Below are positions 17,156 through 26,993 of a DNA stretch of 64,000 nucleotides, one piece after another. The notes below the pieces were generated by a model that saw nothing but the letters and a program-made list of their open reading frames with translations, did no database searches and was not told where the DNA came from. A program made the translations under genes and the position numbers. Source of the stretch: Maribacter sp. (GTDB taxonomy: Bacteria > Bacteroidota > Bacteroidia > Flavobacteriales > Flavobacteriaceae); the NCBI GenBank assembly GCA_029287355.1, contig JARFRH010000120.1:1-64000 (forward strand), given 5' to 3'. The first letter of the stretch is position 1, and the number at the start of each line of letters is the position of its first letter.

Positions 17156-18895
17156 CTATTTGTTGTTTAGTTTTTGTGCTTGACTTGCCCAATCATCACG
17201 CTGTGCTCTTCCTGGAAAGGCACCTGTCAAGCCATCTAGCAAGTCATATTCTTTACTCGTCATTTTGCTAACCTGGGCAAAAGTAAAAATTCCGATTTGG
17301 TTCAAAGTCATTTCCATTTTCGGACCAATACCCTTGACTAATTTCAAATCGTCAGCTGTTTCTTTCGAAGCATCAAAAGTACCTATAGTAGCGAGAAGGT
17401 CTGAAGCATCGTTCTTTACCTCCATTTCTGGATCTTTAGTTTCTTCAGTTATCGCTGTAGCGCCTTCCTTGACTTCAACTTTGGCTGATTTGTCAATTTG
17501 ATATAAGGGCTGACCTGCTTCTCTTAATTTCTTATATCGCTCACCCGATGACTTCAAAATTGATTTCACCTCCGCCTGAGCTATCACAGGGAAGGTTCTG
17601 GCATACAACAAGAACAAAACAAAGAAGAATCCTATGGTACCGATAAAGATCCCAATATCAACAAATGTTGGCGAGAACATGGTCCATGAAGATGGAAGGT
17701 AATCTCTGTGGAGGGAAGTCACGATAATTACAAATCGCTCGAACCACATACCGATGTTTACTACAATGGAAATAAAGAAAGAAAACATAATGCTGGTACG
17801 CAATTTCTTGAACCACATAAACTGTGGGGAGAAAACATTGCAAATCATCATTGACCAATAGGCCCACCAATAAGGACCGGTTGCTCTATTTAAGAATGCA
17901 TATTGTTCATATTCAACTCCCGAATACCAGGCCATAAAGAGCTCCGTGATGTAGGCACAACCTACAATAGAACCAGTCAACATGATAACGATATTCATCA
18001 GCTCGATATGTTGCACGGTAATATAATCTTCTAGATGACATACTTTACGCATGATAATCAAGAGGGTGTTTACCATGGCAAAACCCGAGAAAACCGCCCC
18101 TGCAACAAAGTAGGGCGGAAAGATGGTCGTGTGCCATCCTGGAATAACCGAGGTCGCAAAGTCAAAAGATACGATTGTGTGTACTGAGAGTACCAGCGGT
18201 GTTGCCAAACCAGCCAAAACCAATGAGACTTCTTCAAAACGTTGCCAGTCTTTTGCACGTCCACTCCATCCAAAACTTAATAAACCATATATTTTCTTTT
18301 GGAATGGAAGAATCGCCCTATCTCGTAACATGGCGAAATCAGGAAGCAATCCTGTCCACCAGAATACCAAAGAAACGGATAGATACGTTGATATCGCAAA
18401 TACATCCCAAAGTAATGGCGAGTTAAAGTTCACCCATAAGGAACCGAATTGGTTCGGAATTGGCAAAACCCAATAAGCCAACCATGGACGTCCCATGTGT
18501 ATGATCGGAAACAAACCTGCTTGAATTACCGAGAAAATGGTCATCGCTTCCGCAGAACGGTTAATCGCCATTCTCCATTTCTGACGGAACAATAATAGTA
18601 CCGCCGAAATCAACGTACCCGCGTGACCGATACCTACCCACCAAACAAAGTTGGTAATATCCCAGGCCCAGTTTACAGTCTTGTTCAGACCCCAAGTACC
18701 AATACCAGTAGAAATGGTATAGATAATACAACCTACTCCCCAAAGGAATGCTGCCAAGGCAATGGAAAATACTATCCACCACTGCTTATCGGCCCTACCC
18801 TCGACCGGAGCTGCTATATCCACAGTTACATCGTGGTAGCTTTTGTCTCCCGTTACTAAGGGTTTTCTTATAGGTGCTTCGTAATGCGACGCCAT
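17156..18895 (-). CDS. actC: Alternative complex III subunit ActC (NrfD/PsrC family) with HhH tail
   Basis: A 579-aa integral membrane subunit with about ten helices in residues 45-450, the NrfD/PsrC fold that binds menaquinol near the ActB iron-sulfur relay. Recognisable segments are VNWAWDITNFVWWVGIGHAGT and WYSGVEYEQYAFLNRATGPY. The membrane part is of normal length. Beyond it is a roughly 120-residue cytoplasmic extension: a charged linker, then a helix-hairpin-helix unit at residues 515-579 (DDLKLVKGIGPKMEMTLNQIG). This tail is not part of the characterised ActC core and resembles the tail on ribosomal protein S2 in this window. Operon position is third, between actB and actD. Confidence 0.93.
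   Translation of the reverse strand: MASHYEAPIRKPLVTGDKSYHDVTVDIAAPVEGRADKQWWIVFSIALAAFLWGVGCIIYTISTGIGTWGLNKTVNWAWDITNFVWWVGIGHAGTLISAVLLLFRQKWRMAINRSAEAMTIFSVIQAGLFPIIHMGRPWLAYWVLPIPNQFGSLWVNFNSPLLWDVFAISTYLSVSLVFWWTGLLPDFAMLRDRAILPFQKKIYGLLSFGWSGRAKDWQRFEEVSLVLAGLATPLVLSVHTIVSFDFATSVIPGWHTTIFPPYFVAGAVFSGFAMVNTLLIIMRKVCHLEDYITVQHIELMNIVIMLTGSIVGCAYITELFMAWYSGVEYEQYAFLNRATGPYWWAYWSMMICNVFSPQFMWFKKLRTSIMFSFFISIVVNIGMWFERFVIIVTSLHRDYLPSSWTMFSPTFVDIGIFIGTIGFFFVLFLLYARTFPVIAQAEVKSILKSSGERYKKLREAGQPLYQIDKSAKVEVKEGATAITEETKDPEMEVKNDASDLLATIGTFDASKETADDLKLVKGIGPKMEMTLNQIGIFTFAQVSKMTSKEYDLLDGLTGAFPGRAQRDDWASQAQKLNNK
17159..17353 (-). other. Helix-hairpin-helix domain fused to ActC C-terminus
   Basis: Residues 515-579 read DDLKLVKGIGPKMEMTLNQIG and then a helical region ending DDWASQAQKLNNK. 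The hydrophobic-KGIGPK-hydrophobic turn is the HhH signature, and the trailing W..QA/QAQ segment matches the H3TH/COG3743-like arrangement. The predicted topology puts it in the cytoplasm. Confidence 0.75.
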
Positions 18896-18929
18896 AAATT
18901 ATTATTATAGTTACTTATTGTATCCGTTG

Positions 18930-21900
18930 TTATGCTTCGTTGGTATTTCTTACTTTCACATGATAGAACACATTGGGTTTTGTACCCACACTCTCTAATA
19001 AATGGTACATTCTATCACTCTCTTTCAATTCTGAAATTTTACTTTCTTTATCATTGATATCCCCAAAAACAATTGCTCCGTTGCTACAAGCTGACGAACA
19101 CGCTGTTTGGAATTCTCCATCTTCGATTAAACGACCATCTCGTTTTGCATCTAAAATCGTTTTTTGTGTTTTTTGGATACACATTGAGCATTTTTCGATA
19201 ACCCCTCGCGAACGAACGTTTACATCAGGATTCACGACCATCTTGCCCAAATCATTGTTCATATAGAAATCAAACTCATCATTATTGTTGTACAAGAACC
19301 AGTTGAATCGACGCACTTTATACGGACAGTTGTTCGCGCAATATCTCGTACCTACACAACGATTATAAGCCATTTGGTTTTGACCTTGGCGACCGTGTGA
19401 TGTTGCCGCAACTGGACAAACTGTTTCACAAGGTGCATGATTACAGTGCTGACACATTACGGGCTGAAAAGCCACTTGTGGATTGGCTGATGGGTCTTCC
19501 AACTCTCCAAAACCACCTAATGAACCTCTATCGCCAGAGAGACCATCAAATTCGACTTTTTTGGTATTATCACCTTCAAAAGAATCTTCAGAAGAATAAT
19601 ACCTATCGATGCGTAACCAATGCATATCCCTTGACATGCGAACTTCGGCTTTACCAACTACTGGCACATTATTTTCAGCATGACAAGCAATCACACAAGC
19701 CCCACAACCTGTACAAGCGTTCAGGTCGATAGACATGTTGAAATGGTGCCCAATGGAACGGTCAAAATCATCCCAAAGACTTACCGAAGTTGCCGGCACC
19801 TCTTGATGATCTAAAGATACCTGTGGAACGTGGTTCCACTCTGCATGGTCTTTTGTATTGAAGATTTCCAAGGTAGTCTCCTTGATGATATCTCCTCTGC
19901 CCATCATGGTCTTATGCAGTTGAACACAGGCAAACTCATGCTCTCCTGCGGCTTTCTCTATAGAAACAGATTGCACATTATTGAAATCCTGATATAATGG
20001 ATATGCATTTACACCTGTCTGCATTTCAGATTTCATACCGACCGTTTTTCCATAACCCAAGGATAAACCAATTGAGCCGACAGCCTGACCAGGCTGAACA
20101 ATAACGGGCACCTTATCGATAGAAACTCCGTTTACGGTCAATTTTGCATAGCTACCGTTCATGCCACCGTTGGCGACATTCCAGTTTTTCATATCCAAGT
20201 TCTCAGCATCCTTTTTCGAAATCGTAATATAGTTATCCCAAGAAACTCTTGTTATTGGATCTGGGAACTCTTGCAACCAAGGGTTACTTGCTTGCTGCCC
20301 GTCTCCCATGCCCACTTTTGAATACAACACCAACTCCATTCCATCCCCACTTGATGCTCCTGCCAAACTTCTTACAGCAGCATCAATAGAAACAGCCGCT
20401 GAGGTCGACATTGTTTCGTCATCCATTGCTTCAGTAGCAACCTCCTTATCATCCGACTGCAACATCATCCGTGGATCGGCATCATTTGATGCTTCCATCA
20501 TCATTTTTGCCGCAGTCGCATCGAAAACCCCATCTTGTAATGTTTTGTTCCAACTACTTCCATTGAGAACAAATGTGCTCCATGTCTCCTTTATATAATC
20601 GTAATAGCTTTTATCACTGCCCATCCATTGTAAAAGCGCTCCTTGAAACTGTCTTGTATCAAAAAGCTCTTTAATGGTTGGCTGCATCAAGCTAAAATGT
20701 CCTTTCTTAATTTCTAGATCACCCCAAGACTCCAAATAATGATTTGATGCCGCAGCATAATTCGTAACTGCTGTAGTTTCATTCCAATTGGTCGAAAAAG
20801 TTACGGACATATCCACTTTTTCCATGCCAGACTTAAAATCTGCTGCATTCGGTAGCGTGAACATCGGATTCACACCATCCATGAGCAAAACACCGACTTT
20901 TCCGGCATTCATATCAGCAACAAGCGCATTAACCGCTTTTGCATTTCCCTGTCTTATATATCGAGGTGCTTTTGCATCAAAAGCCTCGCTACCCAACATT
21001 TCGTTGATAGCTAAAACAATCGTCTGAACATTGACATCATCAATTCCGGAAACGACGACAGCTTTACTTTGGTTTTTCCTTATCTGAGCAACAACCCCAT
21101 CTAATGTCCGCTGTGCTTCGCCCAACAATTCACCACCAACGGAAGAACCATTTAAAGCCGCATATAATTTAGCAATCGCGATTTTTTGGAACATTGGCGT
21201 TAAGGGCACGCGCTTATCCGCATTGGAACCGGTCAAAGACATATTTGCCTCAAACTGCACATGGCGTGACATTTTTCCATTTTTAGGAACACGTCCTTTT
21301 GAATATCCACTATCGTATCCACCGCCTTGCCAGTCCGCAAGAAAATCAGCACCGAAGGAAACAATCAAATCGGCTTTTTCAAAATCATAATCAGGTAAAG
21401 CGCGCTCGCCATACTTATTCTCATAAGCGGTTGCCGCAGCGTCTTCCGAAATAGCATCGTATGTAACATGATTTACATTACCATAAGCCGCCTTGAACTC
21501 CTCGATTAATCTCGTGGTCGAAGGACTAGCATAGGTTTGAGTCAACAAAGCAATTTGCTTTCCTGAACCCTTTAAAGAATTTAATTTTGCTTTTGCAGCT
21601 CCATCCAATGCATCCCAATCGATATTCTCCCCATTGGCCATTGGCCCCTGCAATCGCGTACTGTCATATAAAGAGAGTACCGAAGCCTGAACACGCGCAT
21701 TTGCGCCTCCACCGGTTTTTGCATAGCTATTGTTCTCTACTTTGATAGGGCGGCCCTCTCGGGTCTTAATCAATATACTGGCAAAATCAAATCCGTTGGC
21801 AATAGTAGTGGCATAGAAATTAGCGACTCCAGGAACAACATTCTCAGGAGCCACTACGTAAGGAATCGATTTAATCACCGGCCCCTCACAAGCGGCCAAT

Positions 21901-22100
21901 GAAGCTGCAGCGGTACTAAAGCCCACATATTTTAAAAAGTCCCTTCTATTGGTACTCGTGGCTTCCAAATTTTCTTTGTCGCCCAAGAAGTCATCCACAG
22001 GAATTTCCTCAACAAACTCATTCTGCCGTAGCGTCTCAACAATGGAATCGTTAGGATTTAACTCCGCTTCGCTTTTCCAATATTTTTTATTCGATGCCAT
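18930..22100 (-). CDS. actB: Alternative complex III subunit ActB (molybdopterin-like plus iron-sulfur protein)
   Basis: A 1056-aa fusion typical of Bacteroidota ActB. Residues 1 to about 760 are a CISM-type molybdopterin oxidoreductase domain (ActB1) that in this family binds no molybdenum cofactor. The C-terminal part (ActB2, from about 790) holds ferredoxin-like cluster motifs CTGCGACVIACH, CQHCNHAPCETVCP, CVGTRYCANNCPY and CSMC...CSSACSNGA. Near residue 53 is a twin-arginine motif, RRDFLKYVGFS, followed by a hydrophobic stretch; in this family it lies internally instead of at the extreme N-terminus (annotated as a Tat-variant signal). The protein is peripheral, attached to ActC, and relays electrons from menaquinol to the ActA hemes. 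It lies 35 nt after actA. Confidence 0.95.
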   Translation of the reverse strand: MASNKKYWKSEAELNPNDSIVETLRQNEFVEEIPVDDFLGDKENLEATSTNRRDFLKYVGFSTAAASLAACEGPVIKSIPYVVAPENVVPGVANFYATTIANGFDFASILIKTREGRPIKVENNSYAKTGGGANARVQASVLSLYDSTRLQGPMANGENIDWDALDGAAKAKLNSLKGSGKQIALLTQTYASPSTTRLIEEFKAAYGNVNHVTYDAISEDAAATAYENKYGERALPDYDFEKADLIVSFGADFLADWQGGGYDSGYSKGRVPKNGKMSRHVQFEANMSLTGSNADKRVPLTPMFQKIAIAKLYAALNGSSVGGELLGEAQRTLDGVVAQIRKNQSKAVVVSGIDDVNVQTIVLAINEMLGSEAFDAKAPRYIRQGNAKAVNALVADMNAGKVGVLLMDGVNPMFTLPNAADFKSGMEKVDMSVTFSTNWNETTAVTNYAAASNHYLESWGDLEIKKGHFSLMQPTIKELFDTRQFQGALLQWMGSDKSYYDYIKETWSTFVLNGSSWNKTLQDGVFDATAAKMMMEASNDADPRMMLQSDDKEVATEAMDDETMSTSAAVSIDAAVRSLAGASSGDGMELVLYSKVGMGDGQQASNPWLQEFPDPITRVSWDNYITISKKDAENLDMKNWNVANGGMNGSYAKLTVNGVSIDKVPVIVQPGQAVGSIGLSLGYGKTVGMKSEMQTGVNAYPLYQDFNNVQSVSIEKAAGEHEFACVQLHKTMMGRGDIIKETTLEIFNTKDHAEWNHVPQVSLDHQEVPATSVSLWDDFDRSIGHHFNMSIDLNACTGCGACVIACHAENNVPVVGKAEVRMSRDMHWLRIDRYYSSEDSFEGDNTKKVEFDGLSGDRGSLGGFGELEDPSANPQVAFQPVMCQHCNHAPCETVCPVAATSHGRQGQNQMAYNRCVGTRYCANNCPYKVRRFNWFLYNNNDEFDFYMNNDLGKMVVNPDVNVRSRGVIEKCSMCIQKTQKTILDAKRDGRLIEDGEFQTACSSACSNGAIVFGDINDKESKISELKESDRMYHLLESVGTKPNVFYHVKVRNTNEA

Positions 22101-22135
22101 ACGTTATATCTGTAATTAGCTACTTTTCTTGTAAA

Positions 22136-23500
22136 TTAATAGTGACACTTTCCACATTCCAACCCACCCATTTGAGCCGCTGTCAAATTCTCAACTCCAT
22201 ATTTCTTTGAAAGTTCCGCATGTATTTTTTCGTAATATTCATTGCCTTCGACCTGAATATTGGTCTCGCGGTGACAATTGATACACCAGCCCATGGTCAA
22301 TGGGGAATACTGGTACATAATCTCCATTTCCTCTACAGGACCGTGACATGTCTGACATTCAATCTTACCAACCTCGACATGCTGTGAGTGATTGAAATAA
22401 GCAAAATCAGGCAAGTTGTGTATTCTTACCCACTCCACTGGTTTTGATTCACCCGTATAGTTCTGATTTTCTTCGTCCCAACCAACGGCAGCGTACAATT
22501 TTTTTATTTCACCGGTATAGAATTCATTGGTGTACCCATTTGCAAGATCTTCTTGTGAAGGCCCTTCGGGGTTTCCTTTATATTCGTAAATCGATTTATG
22601 ACAGTTCATACAAACATTTAAGGAAGGAATACCGGAATGCTTCGATTTTCTTGCGGAAGAGTGACAATACTTACACTCAATCTTGTTTGCTCCGGCGTGA
22701 ATCTTGTGTGAATAGTGTATCGGTTGAATAGGGGCATAGCCCTGATCAACACCCACCTGCATCATCCATCCATAGGCGAAATAAGCACTCCCTAATAGAA
22801 GGAAAATAACCGTAACAAGAACTAAGAATTGGTTTTTAACAAAGGCTTTCCAAATTGGCGGTCTTTTCCGTTCTTCACTTTCCAACACCACCCCATTCGC
22901 GACCATCACCCTTTTCAAGGTGGCATTCACCGAATACAACATGAAAATCAATATCGCGAAAACCAAGGCAAGAGCACCTAAGATAAGTTCGTTTGAAATA
23001 CCAGAACTAGACGCACCGGAAGCAACAGCGACATCACCAAGATCTGCAGTCACAGGAGCTGGTGGCGGTGCGGCATTATAGGCTAGAATATCATCAATGT
23101 CTTCATTTGAAAGTGTTGGAAAAGCGGTCATTGCCGCCTGATTGTATTCGTTGTAGATCTTGACCGCGTAGGCATCCCCGGATTTAATCATCCCCGGACT
23201 ATTCTTTATCCAAGAATAAAGCCATTCTTTATCAAGACCTTCGTCCTCTGCCAACCGAGCTTCAACATTTCGAAGCGCAGGACCCGTCATTTTACGATCT
23301 AAAGCATGGCAAGCCGCACAATTTTGATTGAATAATGATTTACCCTTTACAGGGTCACCACCCGAAGAAGTTTCAGCCTCAACTGCAACTTCAGCGACTT
23401 CATCTTGTTGTGCAATAAGCGAAATGGAAAAGAGTAGAAAAAATACGAGACTGATACCTAATACTTTAGAAATTTGATCGCGGTATGTAACCTTTTTCAT
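22136..23500 (-). CDS. actA: Alternative complex III subunit ActA, pentaheme cytochrome fused to a monoheme domain
   Basis: A 454-aa multiheme cytochrome c. After a signal peptide there is a monoheme domain with CAACH (61-65) followed by MTGPALRNVEARLA. Then comes a Pro/Ala linker, a transmembrane helix (about 168-192), a second span (about 218-238), and a pentaheme region with CKYCH, CMNCH, CQTCH, CINCH and CGKCH, the last at the extreme C-terminus. That is six CxxCH sites in total. The pentaheme part is canonical ActA, which transfers electrons from ActB toward soluble or ActE cytochrome. The N-terminal monoheme fusion provides an additional electron exit. It is the promoter-proximal gene of the operon. 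Confidence 0.94.
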   Translation of the reverse strand: MKKVTYRDQISKVLGISLVFFLLFSISLIAQQDEVAEVAVEAETSSGGDPVKGKSLFNQNCAACHALDRKMTGPALRNVEARLAEDEGLDKEWLYSWIKNSPGMIKSGDAYAVKIYNEYNQAAMTAFPTLSNEDIDDILAYNAAPPPAPVTADLGDVAVASGASSSGISNELILGALALVFAILIFMLYSVNATLKRVMVANGVVLESEERKRPPIWKAFVKNQFLVLVTVIFLLLGSAYFAYGWMMQVGVDQGYAPIQPIHYSHKIHAGANKIECKYCHSSARKSKHSGIPSLNVCMNCHKSIYEYKGNPEGPSQEDLANGYTNEFYTGEIKKLYAAVGWDEENQNYTGESKPVEWVRIHNLPDFAYFNHSQHVEVGKIECQTCHGPVEEMEIMYQYSPLTMGWCINCHRETNIQVEGNEYYEKIHAELSKKYGVENLTAAQMGGLECGKCHY

Positions 23501-23585
23501 ATATAAAATATTTCAATCAAGATTTGGCACGGTAATTTCATTTGAACCAAGAAAAACCTAAAATTATCACGACCTAAATCGATGG

Positions 23586-23615
23586 CAAAAATACGACATA
23601 GACTTTATTTGGAAA
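23586..23615 (-). promoter_or_regulatory. Promoter of the actABCDEF-coxBA operon
   Basis: TATTTTTG (minus strand, 23593-23586) fits TANNTTTG. Nineteen bases upstream is a T-rich TTT in place of TTG. The predicted 5'UTR is about 80 nt. The intervening sequence to 23732 is otherwise AT-rich and carries the divergent SPOR-gene promoter. Confidence 0.55.
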
Positions 23616-23672
23616 ATCTTAACGTATTGATAATTTATAATTTATAATTATTCTAAATAAATGGGATTTGTT

Positions 23673-23700
23673 TTGTTTGACCTTCAAAGAATTACCTTTG
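23673..23700 (+). promoter_or_regulatory. Promoter of the SPOR-domain gene
   Basis: TTG (23673-23675), 17 nt, TACCTTTG (23693-23700): a good Bacteroidota promoter 32 nt before the ATG, divergent from the act operon promoter. Confidence 0.65.
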
Positions 23701-23732
23701 CAGAAGCAGGCAACACATCTATCTAATAAAGT

Positions 23733-24104
23733 ATGAAAACAGTTTATTACATGATGATTTTGGCGTTTTCCGTCACTTTTGCATCAGCGCAGCAAGGCGA
23801 TATCAAAATTGAACAGGATGATAAAATCGTTGATTTACTAGACATCTATAAAACGTATAACGAGAGTTCCGAATATTACAGAATTCAAGTGGGTTTTGGA
23901 TCCTATGACAAGGCCGAACGTATAAAATCGGAGGTAGAAATCGATTTTCCCGACATGGCTTCCAAAATTGATTTTGACTCCCCCACCTATCGGGTTCGCT
24001 TGGGACGATTCAAGACCAAACTCGAAGCTGAACGGAAGTTCAAAGAAGTCCGTTCAAAGTATCCGGACGCGATGTTATTGAAACCAAAAAAATCGACCAA
24101 ATAG
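23733..24104 (+). CDS. Small exported SPOR-domain protein
   Basis: A 123-aa protein with a signal peptide (MKTVYYMMILAFSVTFASAQ) followed by a short acidic linker and one SPOR domain covering residues 47-117 (YRIQVGFGSYDKAERIKSEVE... YRVRLGRFKTKLEAERKFKEV). SPOR domains bind denuded glycan strands of peptidoglycan, often at division sites, so a periplasmic cell-wall role is expected. It is a minimal, stand-alone SPOR protein without an enzyme or membrane anchor. The stop codon lies in the loop of the terminator hairpin. It is divergent from actA and convergent with infB. Confidence 0.85.
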   Translation: MKTVYYMMILAFSVTFASAQQGDIKIEQDDKIVDLLDIYKTYNESSEYYRIQVGFGSYDKAERIKSEVEIDFPDMASKIDFDSPTYRVRLGRFKTKLEAERKFKEVRSKYPDAMLLKPKKSTK

Positions 24105-24118
24105 GTCGATTTTTTTTG
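24085..24118. terminator. Bidirectional terminator between the SPOR gene and infB
   Basis: AATCGACC (24091-24098) pairs with GGTCGATT (24104-24111), with an A-run before and a T-run after, so it can act on both strands. It overlaps the last codons and stop of the SPOR gene. Confidence 0.8.
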
Positions 24119-24169
24119 CTTTGTATTAAAAAGATTCACGCCTTCACGGGAATGAAAATAATGTTCTAT

Positions 24170-26941
24170 TTACTTTAACTTCTTGGCAACAGCGACTTCC
24201 TGAAAAGCTTCTACGATATCACCTTCTCTAATATCATTGTAGTTTTTGACTTGCAATCCACAATCATAACCTTTGGCAACCTCCTTGACGTCATCTTTGA
24301 ATCGCTTCAGAGAAGATAGCTCACCCGTAAAGACCACAACACCATCTCGTATCAATCGGATACCAGAATTCCTGAAGATTTTTCCAGAGGTAACCATACA
24401 ACCTGCAATGGTACCTATTTTTGAAATCTTGAATGTTTCACGAATTTCGGCGTTACCGGTAATCTCTTCTTTGATTTCCGGAGAAAGCATTCCCTCCATG
24501 GCATCTTTCAAATCATTGATAGCATCATAGATAATGGAATACATACGGATATCGATTTCCTCCTTATCAGCGATATCCCTTGCATTACCCATAGGTCGAA
24601 CGTTAAATCCAATTACTATGGCATCTGATGCAGAGGCCAATAAGACATCCGATTCGGTAATTGCTCCGACTCCTTTATGAATGATATTTATTTGAATCTC
24701 ATCGGTAGAAAGTTTCTGGAAAGAATCTGTTAATGCCTCCACAGAACCATCAACATCTCCCTTAAGGATGATGTTCAATTCTTTAAAGTCGCCTAATGCG
24801 ATACGTCTTCCGATTTCATCTAATGTAATGTGACGTTGTGTACGGACTGATTGTTCACGTTGCAATTGTGATCTTTTGGTAGCGATTTGTTTTGCTTCCC
24901 GCTCATCTTCCATGACATTGAAACGGTCACCCGCCTGTGGCGCTCCATCCAGACCCAATATCGAGATAGGGGTTGCCGGGCCTGCTTCTTGAACTTCATT
25001 TCCACGTTCATCTTGCATCGCCTTTATCTTACCACTATTGGTACCCGCTAAAACATAGTCACCTATTTTTAAAGTACCATTTTGCACTAAAATTGTGGAT
25101 ACATAACCACGGCCTTTATCCAAGAACGCTTCAACTACGGCGCCATTAGCTCCTCTATCAGGATTTGCCTTTAGCTCTAACAATTCAGCCTCCAATAAAA
25201 CCTTTTCCAATAATTCCTTTACACCTTCTCCGGTTTTAGCGGAAATATCATGTGATTGAATTTTACCCCCCCAATCTTCGACCAATAAATTCATCGCGGC
25301 CAAGCCTTCTTTGATTTTATCAGGATTCGCAGTGGGTCTATCTATTTTGTTAATAGCAAAAACGATTGGAACATTAGCTGCCTGTGCATGGGCAATTGCT
25401 TCTTTCGTTTGCGGCATGATGTCATCATCCGCAGCAATAACGATTACGGCGATATCCGTAATTTGGGCACCCCTTGCCCGCATGGCCGTAAAGGCTTCGT
25501 GACCGGGTGTATCCAAGAATGTGATTTTTTGTCCATCTTCCAATTGTACGGCATACGCACCTATATGTTGCGTAATTCCACCGCTTTCTCCGGCAATAAC
25601 ATTGGCTTCGCGAACATAATCCAATAACGAAGTCTTACCATGGTCGACGTGACCCATTACCGTAACGATTGGAGCTCGAGGTTTTAAATCTTCAGCCGAA
25701 TCCTGGATTTCCTCAATAGCTTCTTCTATTTCAGCCGTAACAAATTCCACTTCATACCCGAATTCTTCAGCCACAATCGAAAGTGTTTCGGCATCTAGTC
25801 GCTGGTTCATCGTGACCATCATACCCAATGACATACACGCCGAGATAATCTCGGTTGTAGAAACGTTCATCATGGTCGCTACCTCATTTGCAGTTACGAA
25901 CTCTGTAACTTTCAAGGTCTTACTTTCTATTTCTTGTATTTCAATATCGGCCTCCGTTTGCATACGGTGCTGATCTCTTTTATCCCTTCTATATTTGGCA
26001 CCTTTTCCTTTCTTGGATTTCCCCTGTAATTTTTCTAGGGTTTCACGTACTTGTTTTTGTACATCTTCCTCAGTAGGCTCAACCTTATTTACAGTTGCAA
26101 AACGTGGTCCTTTTCTTGCTCCTGGGCCATTATTTCTAGCACCTGCTCCTCTCGCACCAGCCTTATTACTGACAATACGTTTTCGTTTCCTCTTTCTATC
26201 GGTGCTATCGGCTTTCTTTGGTTCTTCCTTCTTTTTCTTCGGCTTCTGAAATTTCGTAAGGTCGATCTTATCGCCTAATATCTTAGGTCCGGTAAGCTTT
26301 TGATACTGAGTCGTTAGTTTTTCATCAGCTCCCTTTTCATCAGCTACCTTTTTGTCAGCTCCCTTTTCTTCAACTACCTTTTTGTCAGCTACCTTCTCAT
26401 CAACAACCTTTTCATCAACTACCTTTTCGTCGCTTTCAACAGGCTTCTTTATCTCAACTTCCTCAACAGTGGGAGATACCGGTTCTACAGGCGGAGAAAC
26501 TGGTTCTACAGCCTTGCTTTCTTCAACAACTGCTGTTTTGACCTCTTCTTTGACTACTTCTTTTTCTTTTTTCTTAGGAGTTAAATCAATTTTACCAACT
26601 GTCTTCGGTCCGGCAAGTTCAGCTCTGGCTTTAATGACTTCAGTTTTACCTTGACGTCGTTCTCGAGCCAATCTTCTTTCCTCTTGCTCCTGTTCTAATT
26701 GGATTCTTATCGCTTCCTTTTCCTTGCGTTTCTCCTCACCGACTTCCTTCGACGCAACTTTCTTGCTCATGTCTGTCTGGAACTCATCCAAAAGCACTTG
26801 GTGTATATCCTCAGATATTTTTGTGGTAGGTCGCGCCTCGATATCATGCCCTTTAGAAGCAAGATAATCTACCGCCCTATCCAAAGAAATATTAAGTTCC
26901 CTGAGAACTTTATTAAGCCTTATTGTTGCATTTTCTGCCAT
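24170..26941 (-). CDS. infB: Translation initiation factor IF-2
   Basis: A 923-aa GTPase that places fMet-tRNA on the 30S subunit and promotes subunit joining. The N-terminal IF2_N helix domain (residues 1-55, [19 protein letters not shown]) is followed by about 280 residues of charged low-complexity linker, then the G domain with G1 GHVDHGKT (about 431), G3 DTPGHEAF and G4 NKID. Domains II-IV follow, including [10 protein letters not shown] and the C-terminal [19 protein letters not shown]. The linker contains a 5-residue tandem repeat (see separate entry). It is the third gene of rimP-nusA-infB, 52 nt after nusA. Confidence 0.98.
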   Translation of the reverse strand: MAENATIRLNKVLRELNISLDRAVDYLASKGHDIEARPTTKISEDIHQVLLDEFQTDMSKKVASKEVGEEKRKEKEAIRIQLEQEQEERRLARERRQGKTEVIKARAELAGPKTVGKIDLTPKKKEKEVVKEEVKTAVVEESKAVEPVSPPVEPVSPTVEEVEIKKPVESDEKVVDEKVVDEKVADKKVVEEKGADKKVADEKGADEKLTTQYQKLTGPKILGDKIDLTKFQKPKKKKEEPKKADSTDRKRKRKRIVSNKAGARGAGARNNGPGARKGPRFATVNKVEPTEEDVQKQVRETLEKLQGKSKKGKGAKYRRDKRDQHRMQTEADIEIQEIESKTLKVTEFVTANEVATMMNVSTTEIISACMSLGMMVTMNQRLDAETLSIVAEEFGYEVEFVTAEIEEAIEEIQDSAEDLKPRAPIVTVMGHVDHGKTSLLDYVREANVIAGESGGITQHIGAYAVQLEDGQKITFLDTPGHEAFTAMRARGAQITDIAVIVIAADDDIMPQTKEAIAHAQAANVPIVFAINKIDRPTANPDKIKEGLAAMNLLVEDWGGKIQSHDISAKTGEGVKELLEKVLLEAELLELKANPDRGANGAVVEAFLDKGRGYVSTILVQNGTLKIGDYVLAGTNSGKIKAMQDERGNEVQEAGPATPISILGLDGAPQAGDRFNVMEDEREAKQIATKRSQLQREQSVRTQRHITLDEIGRRIALGDFKELNIILKGDVDGSVEALTDSFQKLSTDEIQINIIHKGVGAITESDVLLASASDAIVIGFNVRPMGNARDIADKEEIDIRMYSIIYDAINDLKDAMEGMLSPEIKEEITGNAEIRETFKISKIGTIAGCMVTSGKIFRNSGIRLIRDGVVVFTGELSSLKRFKDDVKEVAKGYDCGLQVKNYNDIREGDIVEAFQEVAVAKKLK
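26318..26431 (-). repeat. 15-bp tandem repeat in the infB linker
   Basis: Residues 171-208 of IF-2 are about seven imperfect copies of the unit [V/G][V/A][D/E][E/K]K ([19 protein letters not shown] and so on). At DNA level these are 15-bp units alternating forms like TCATCAACTACCTTT and TTGTCAGCTACCTTT. The repeats stay in frame and lengthen the flexible linker only. Confidence 0.85.
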
Positions 26942-26993
26942 AAATACTGATTCCTGTTCTTCGCAATAGCTATAAACTACTGCTAATATATAG

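Noticed and set aside
19397-19732. 111-aa plus-strand ORF opposite actB
   Set aside because: It is antisense to the conserved iron-sulfur cluster region; the composition is a shadow of the real gene.
26352-26654. Ser/Thr-rich plus-strand ORF opposite the infB linker
   Set aside because: Its regular repeats are the complement of the DEKV repeats in IF-2.
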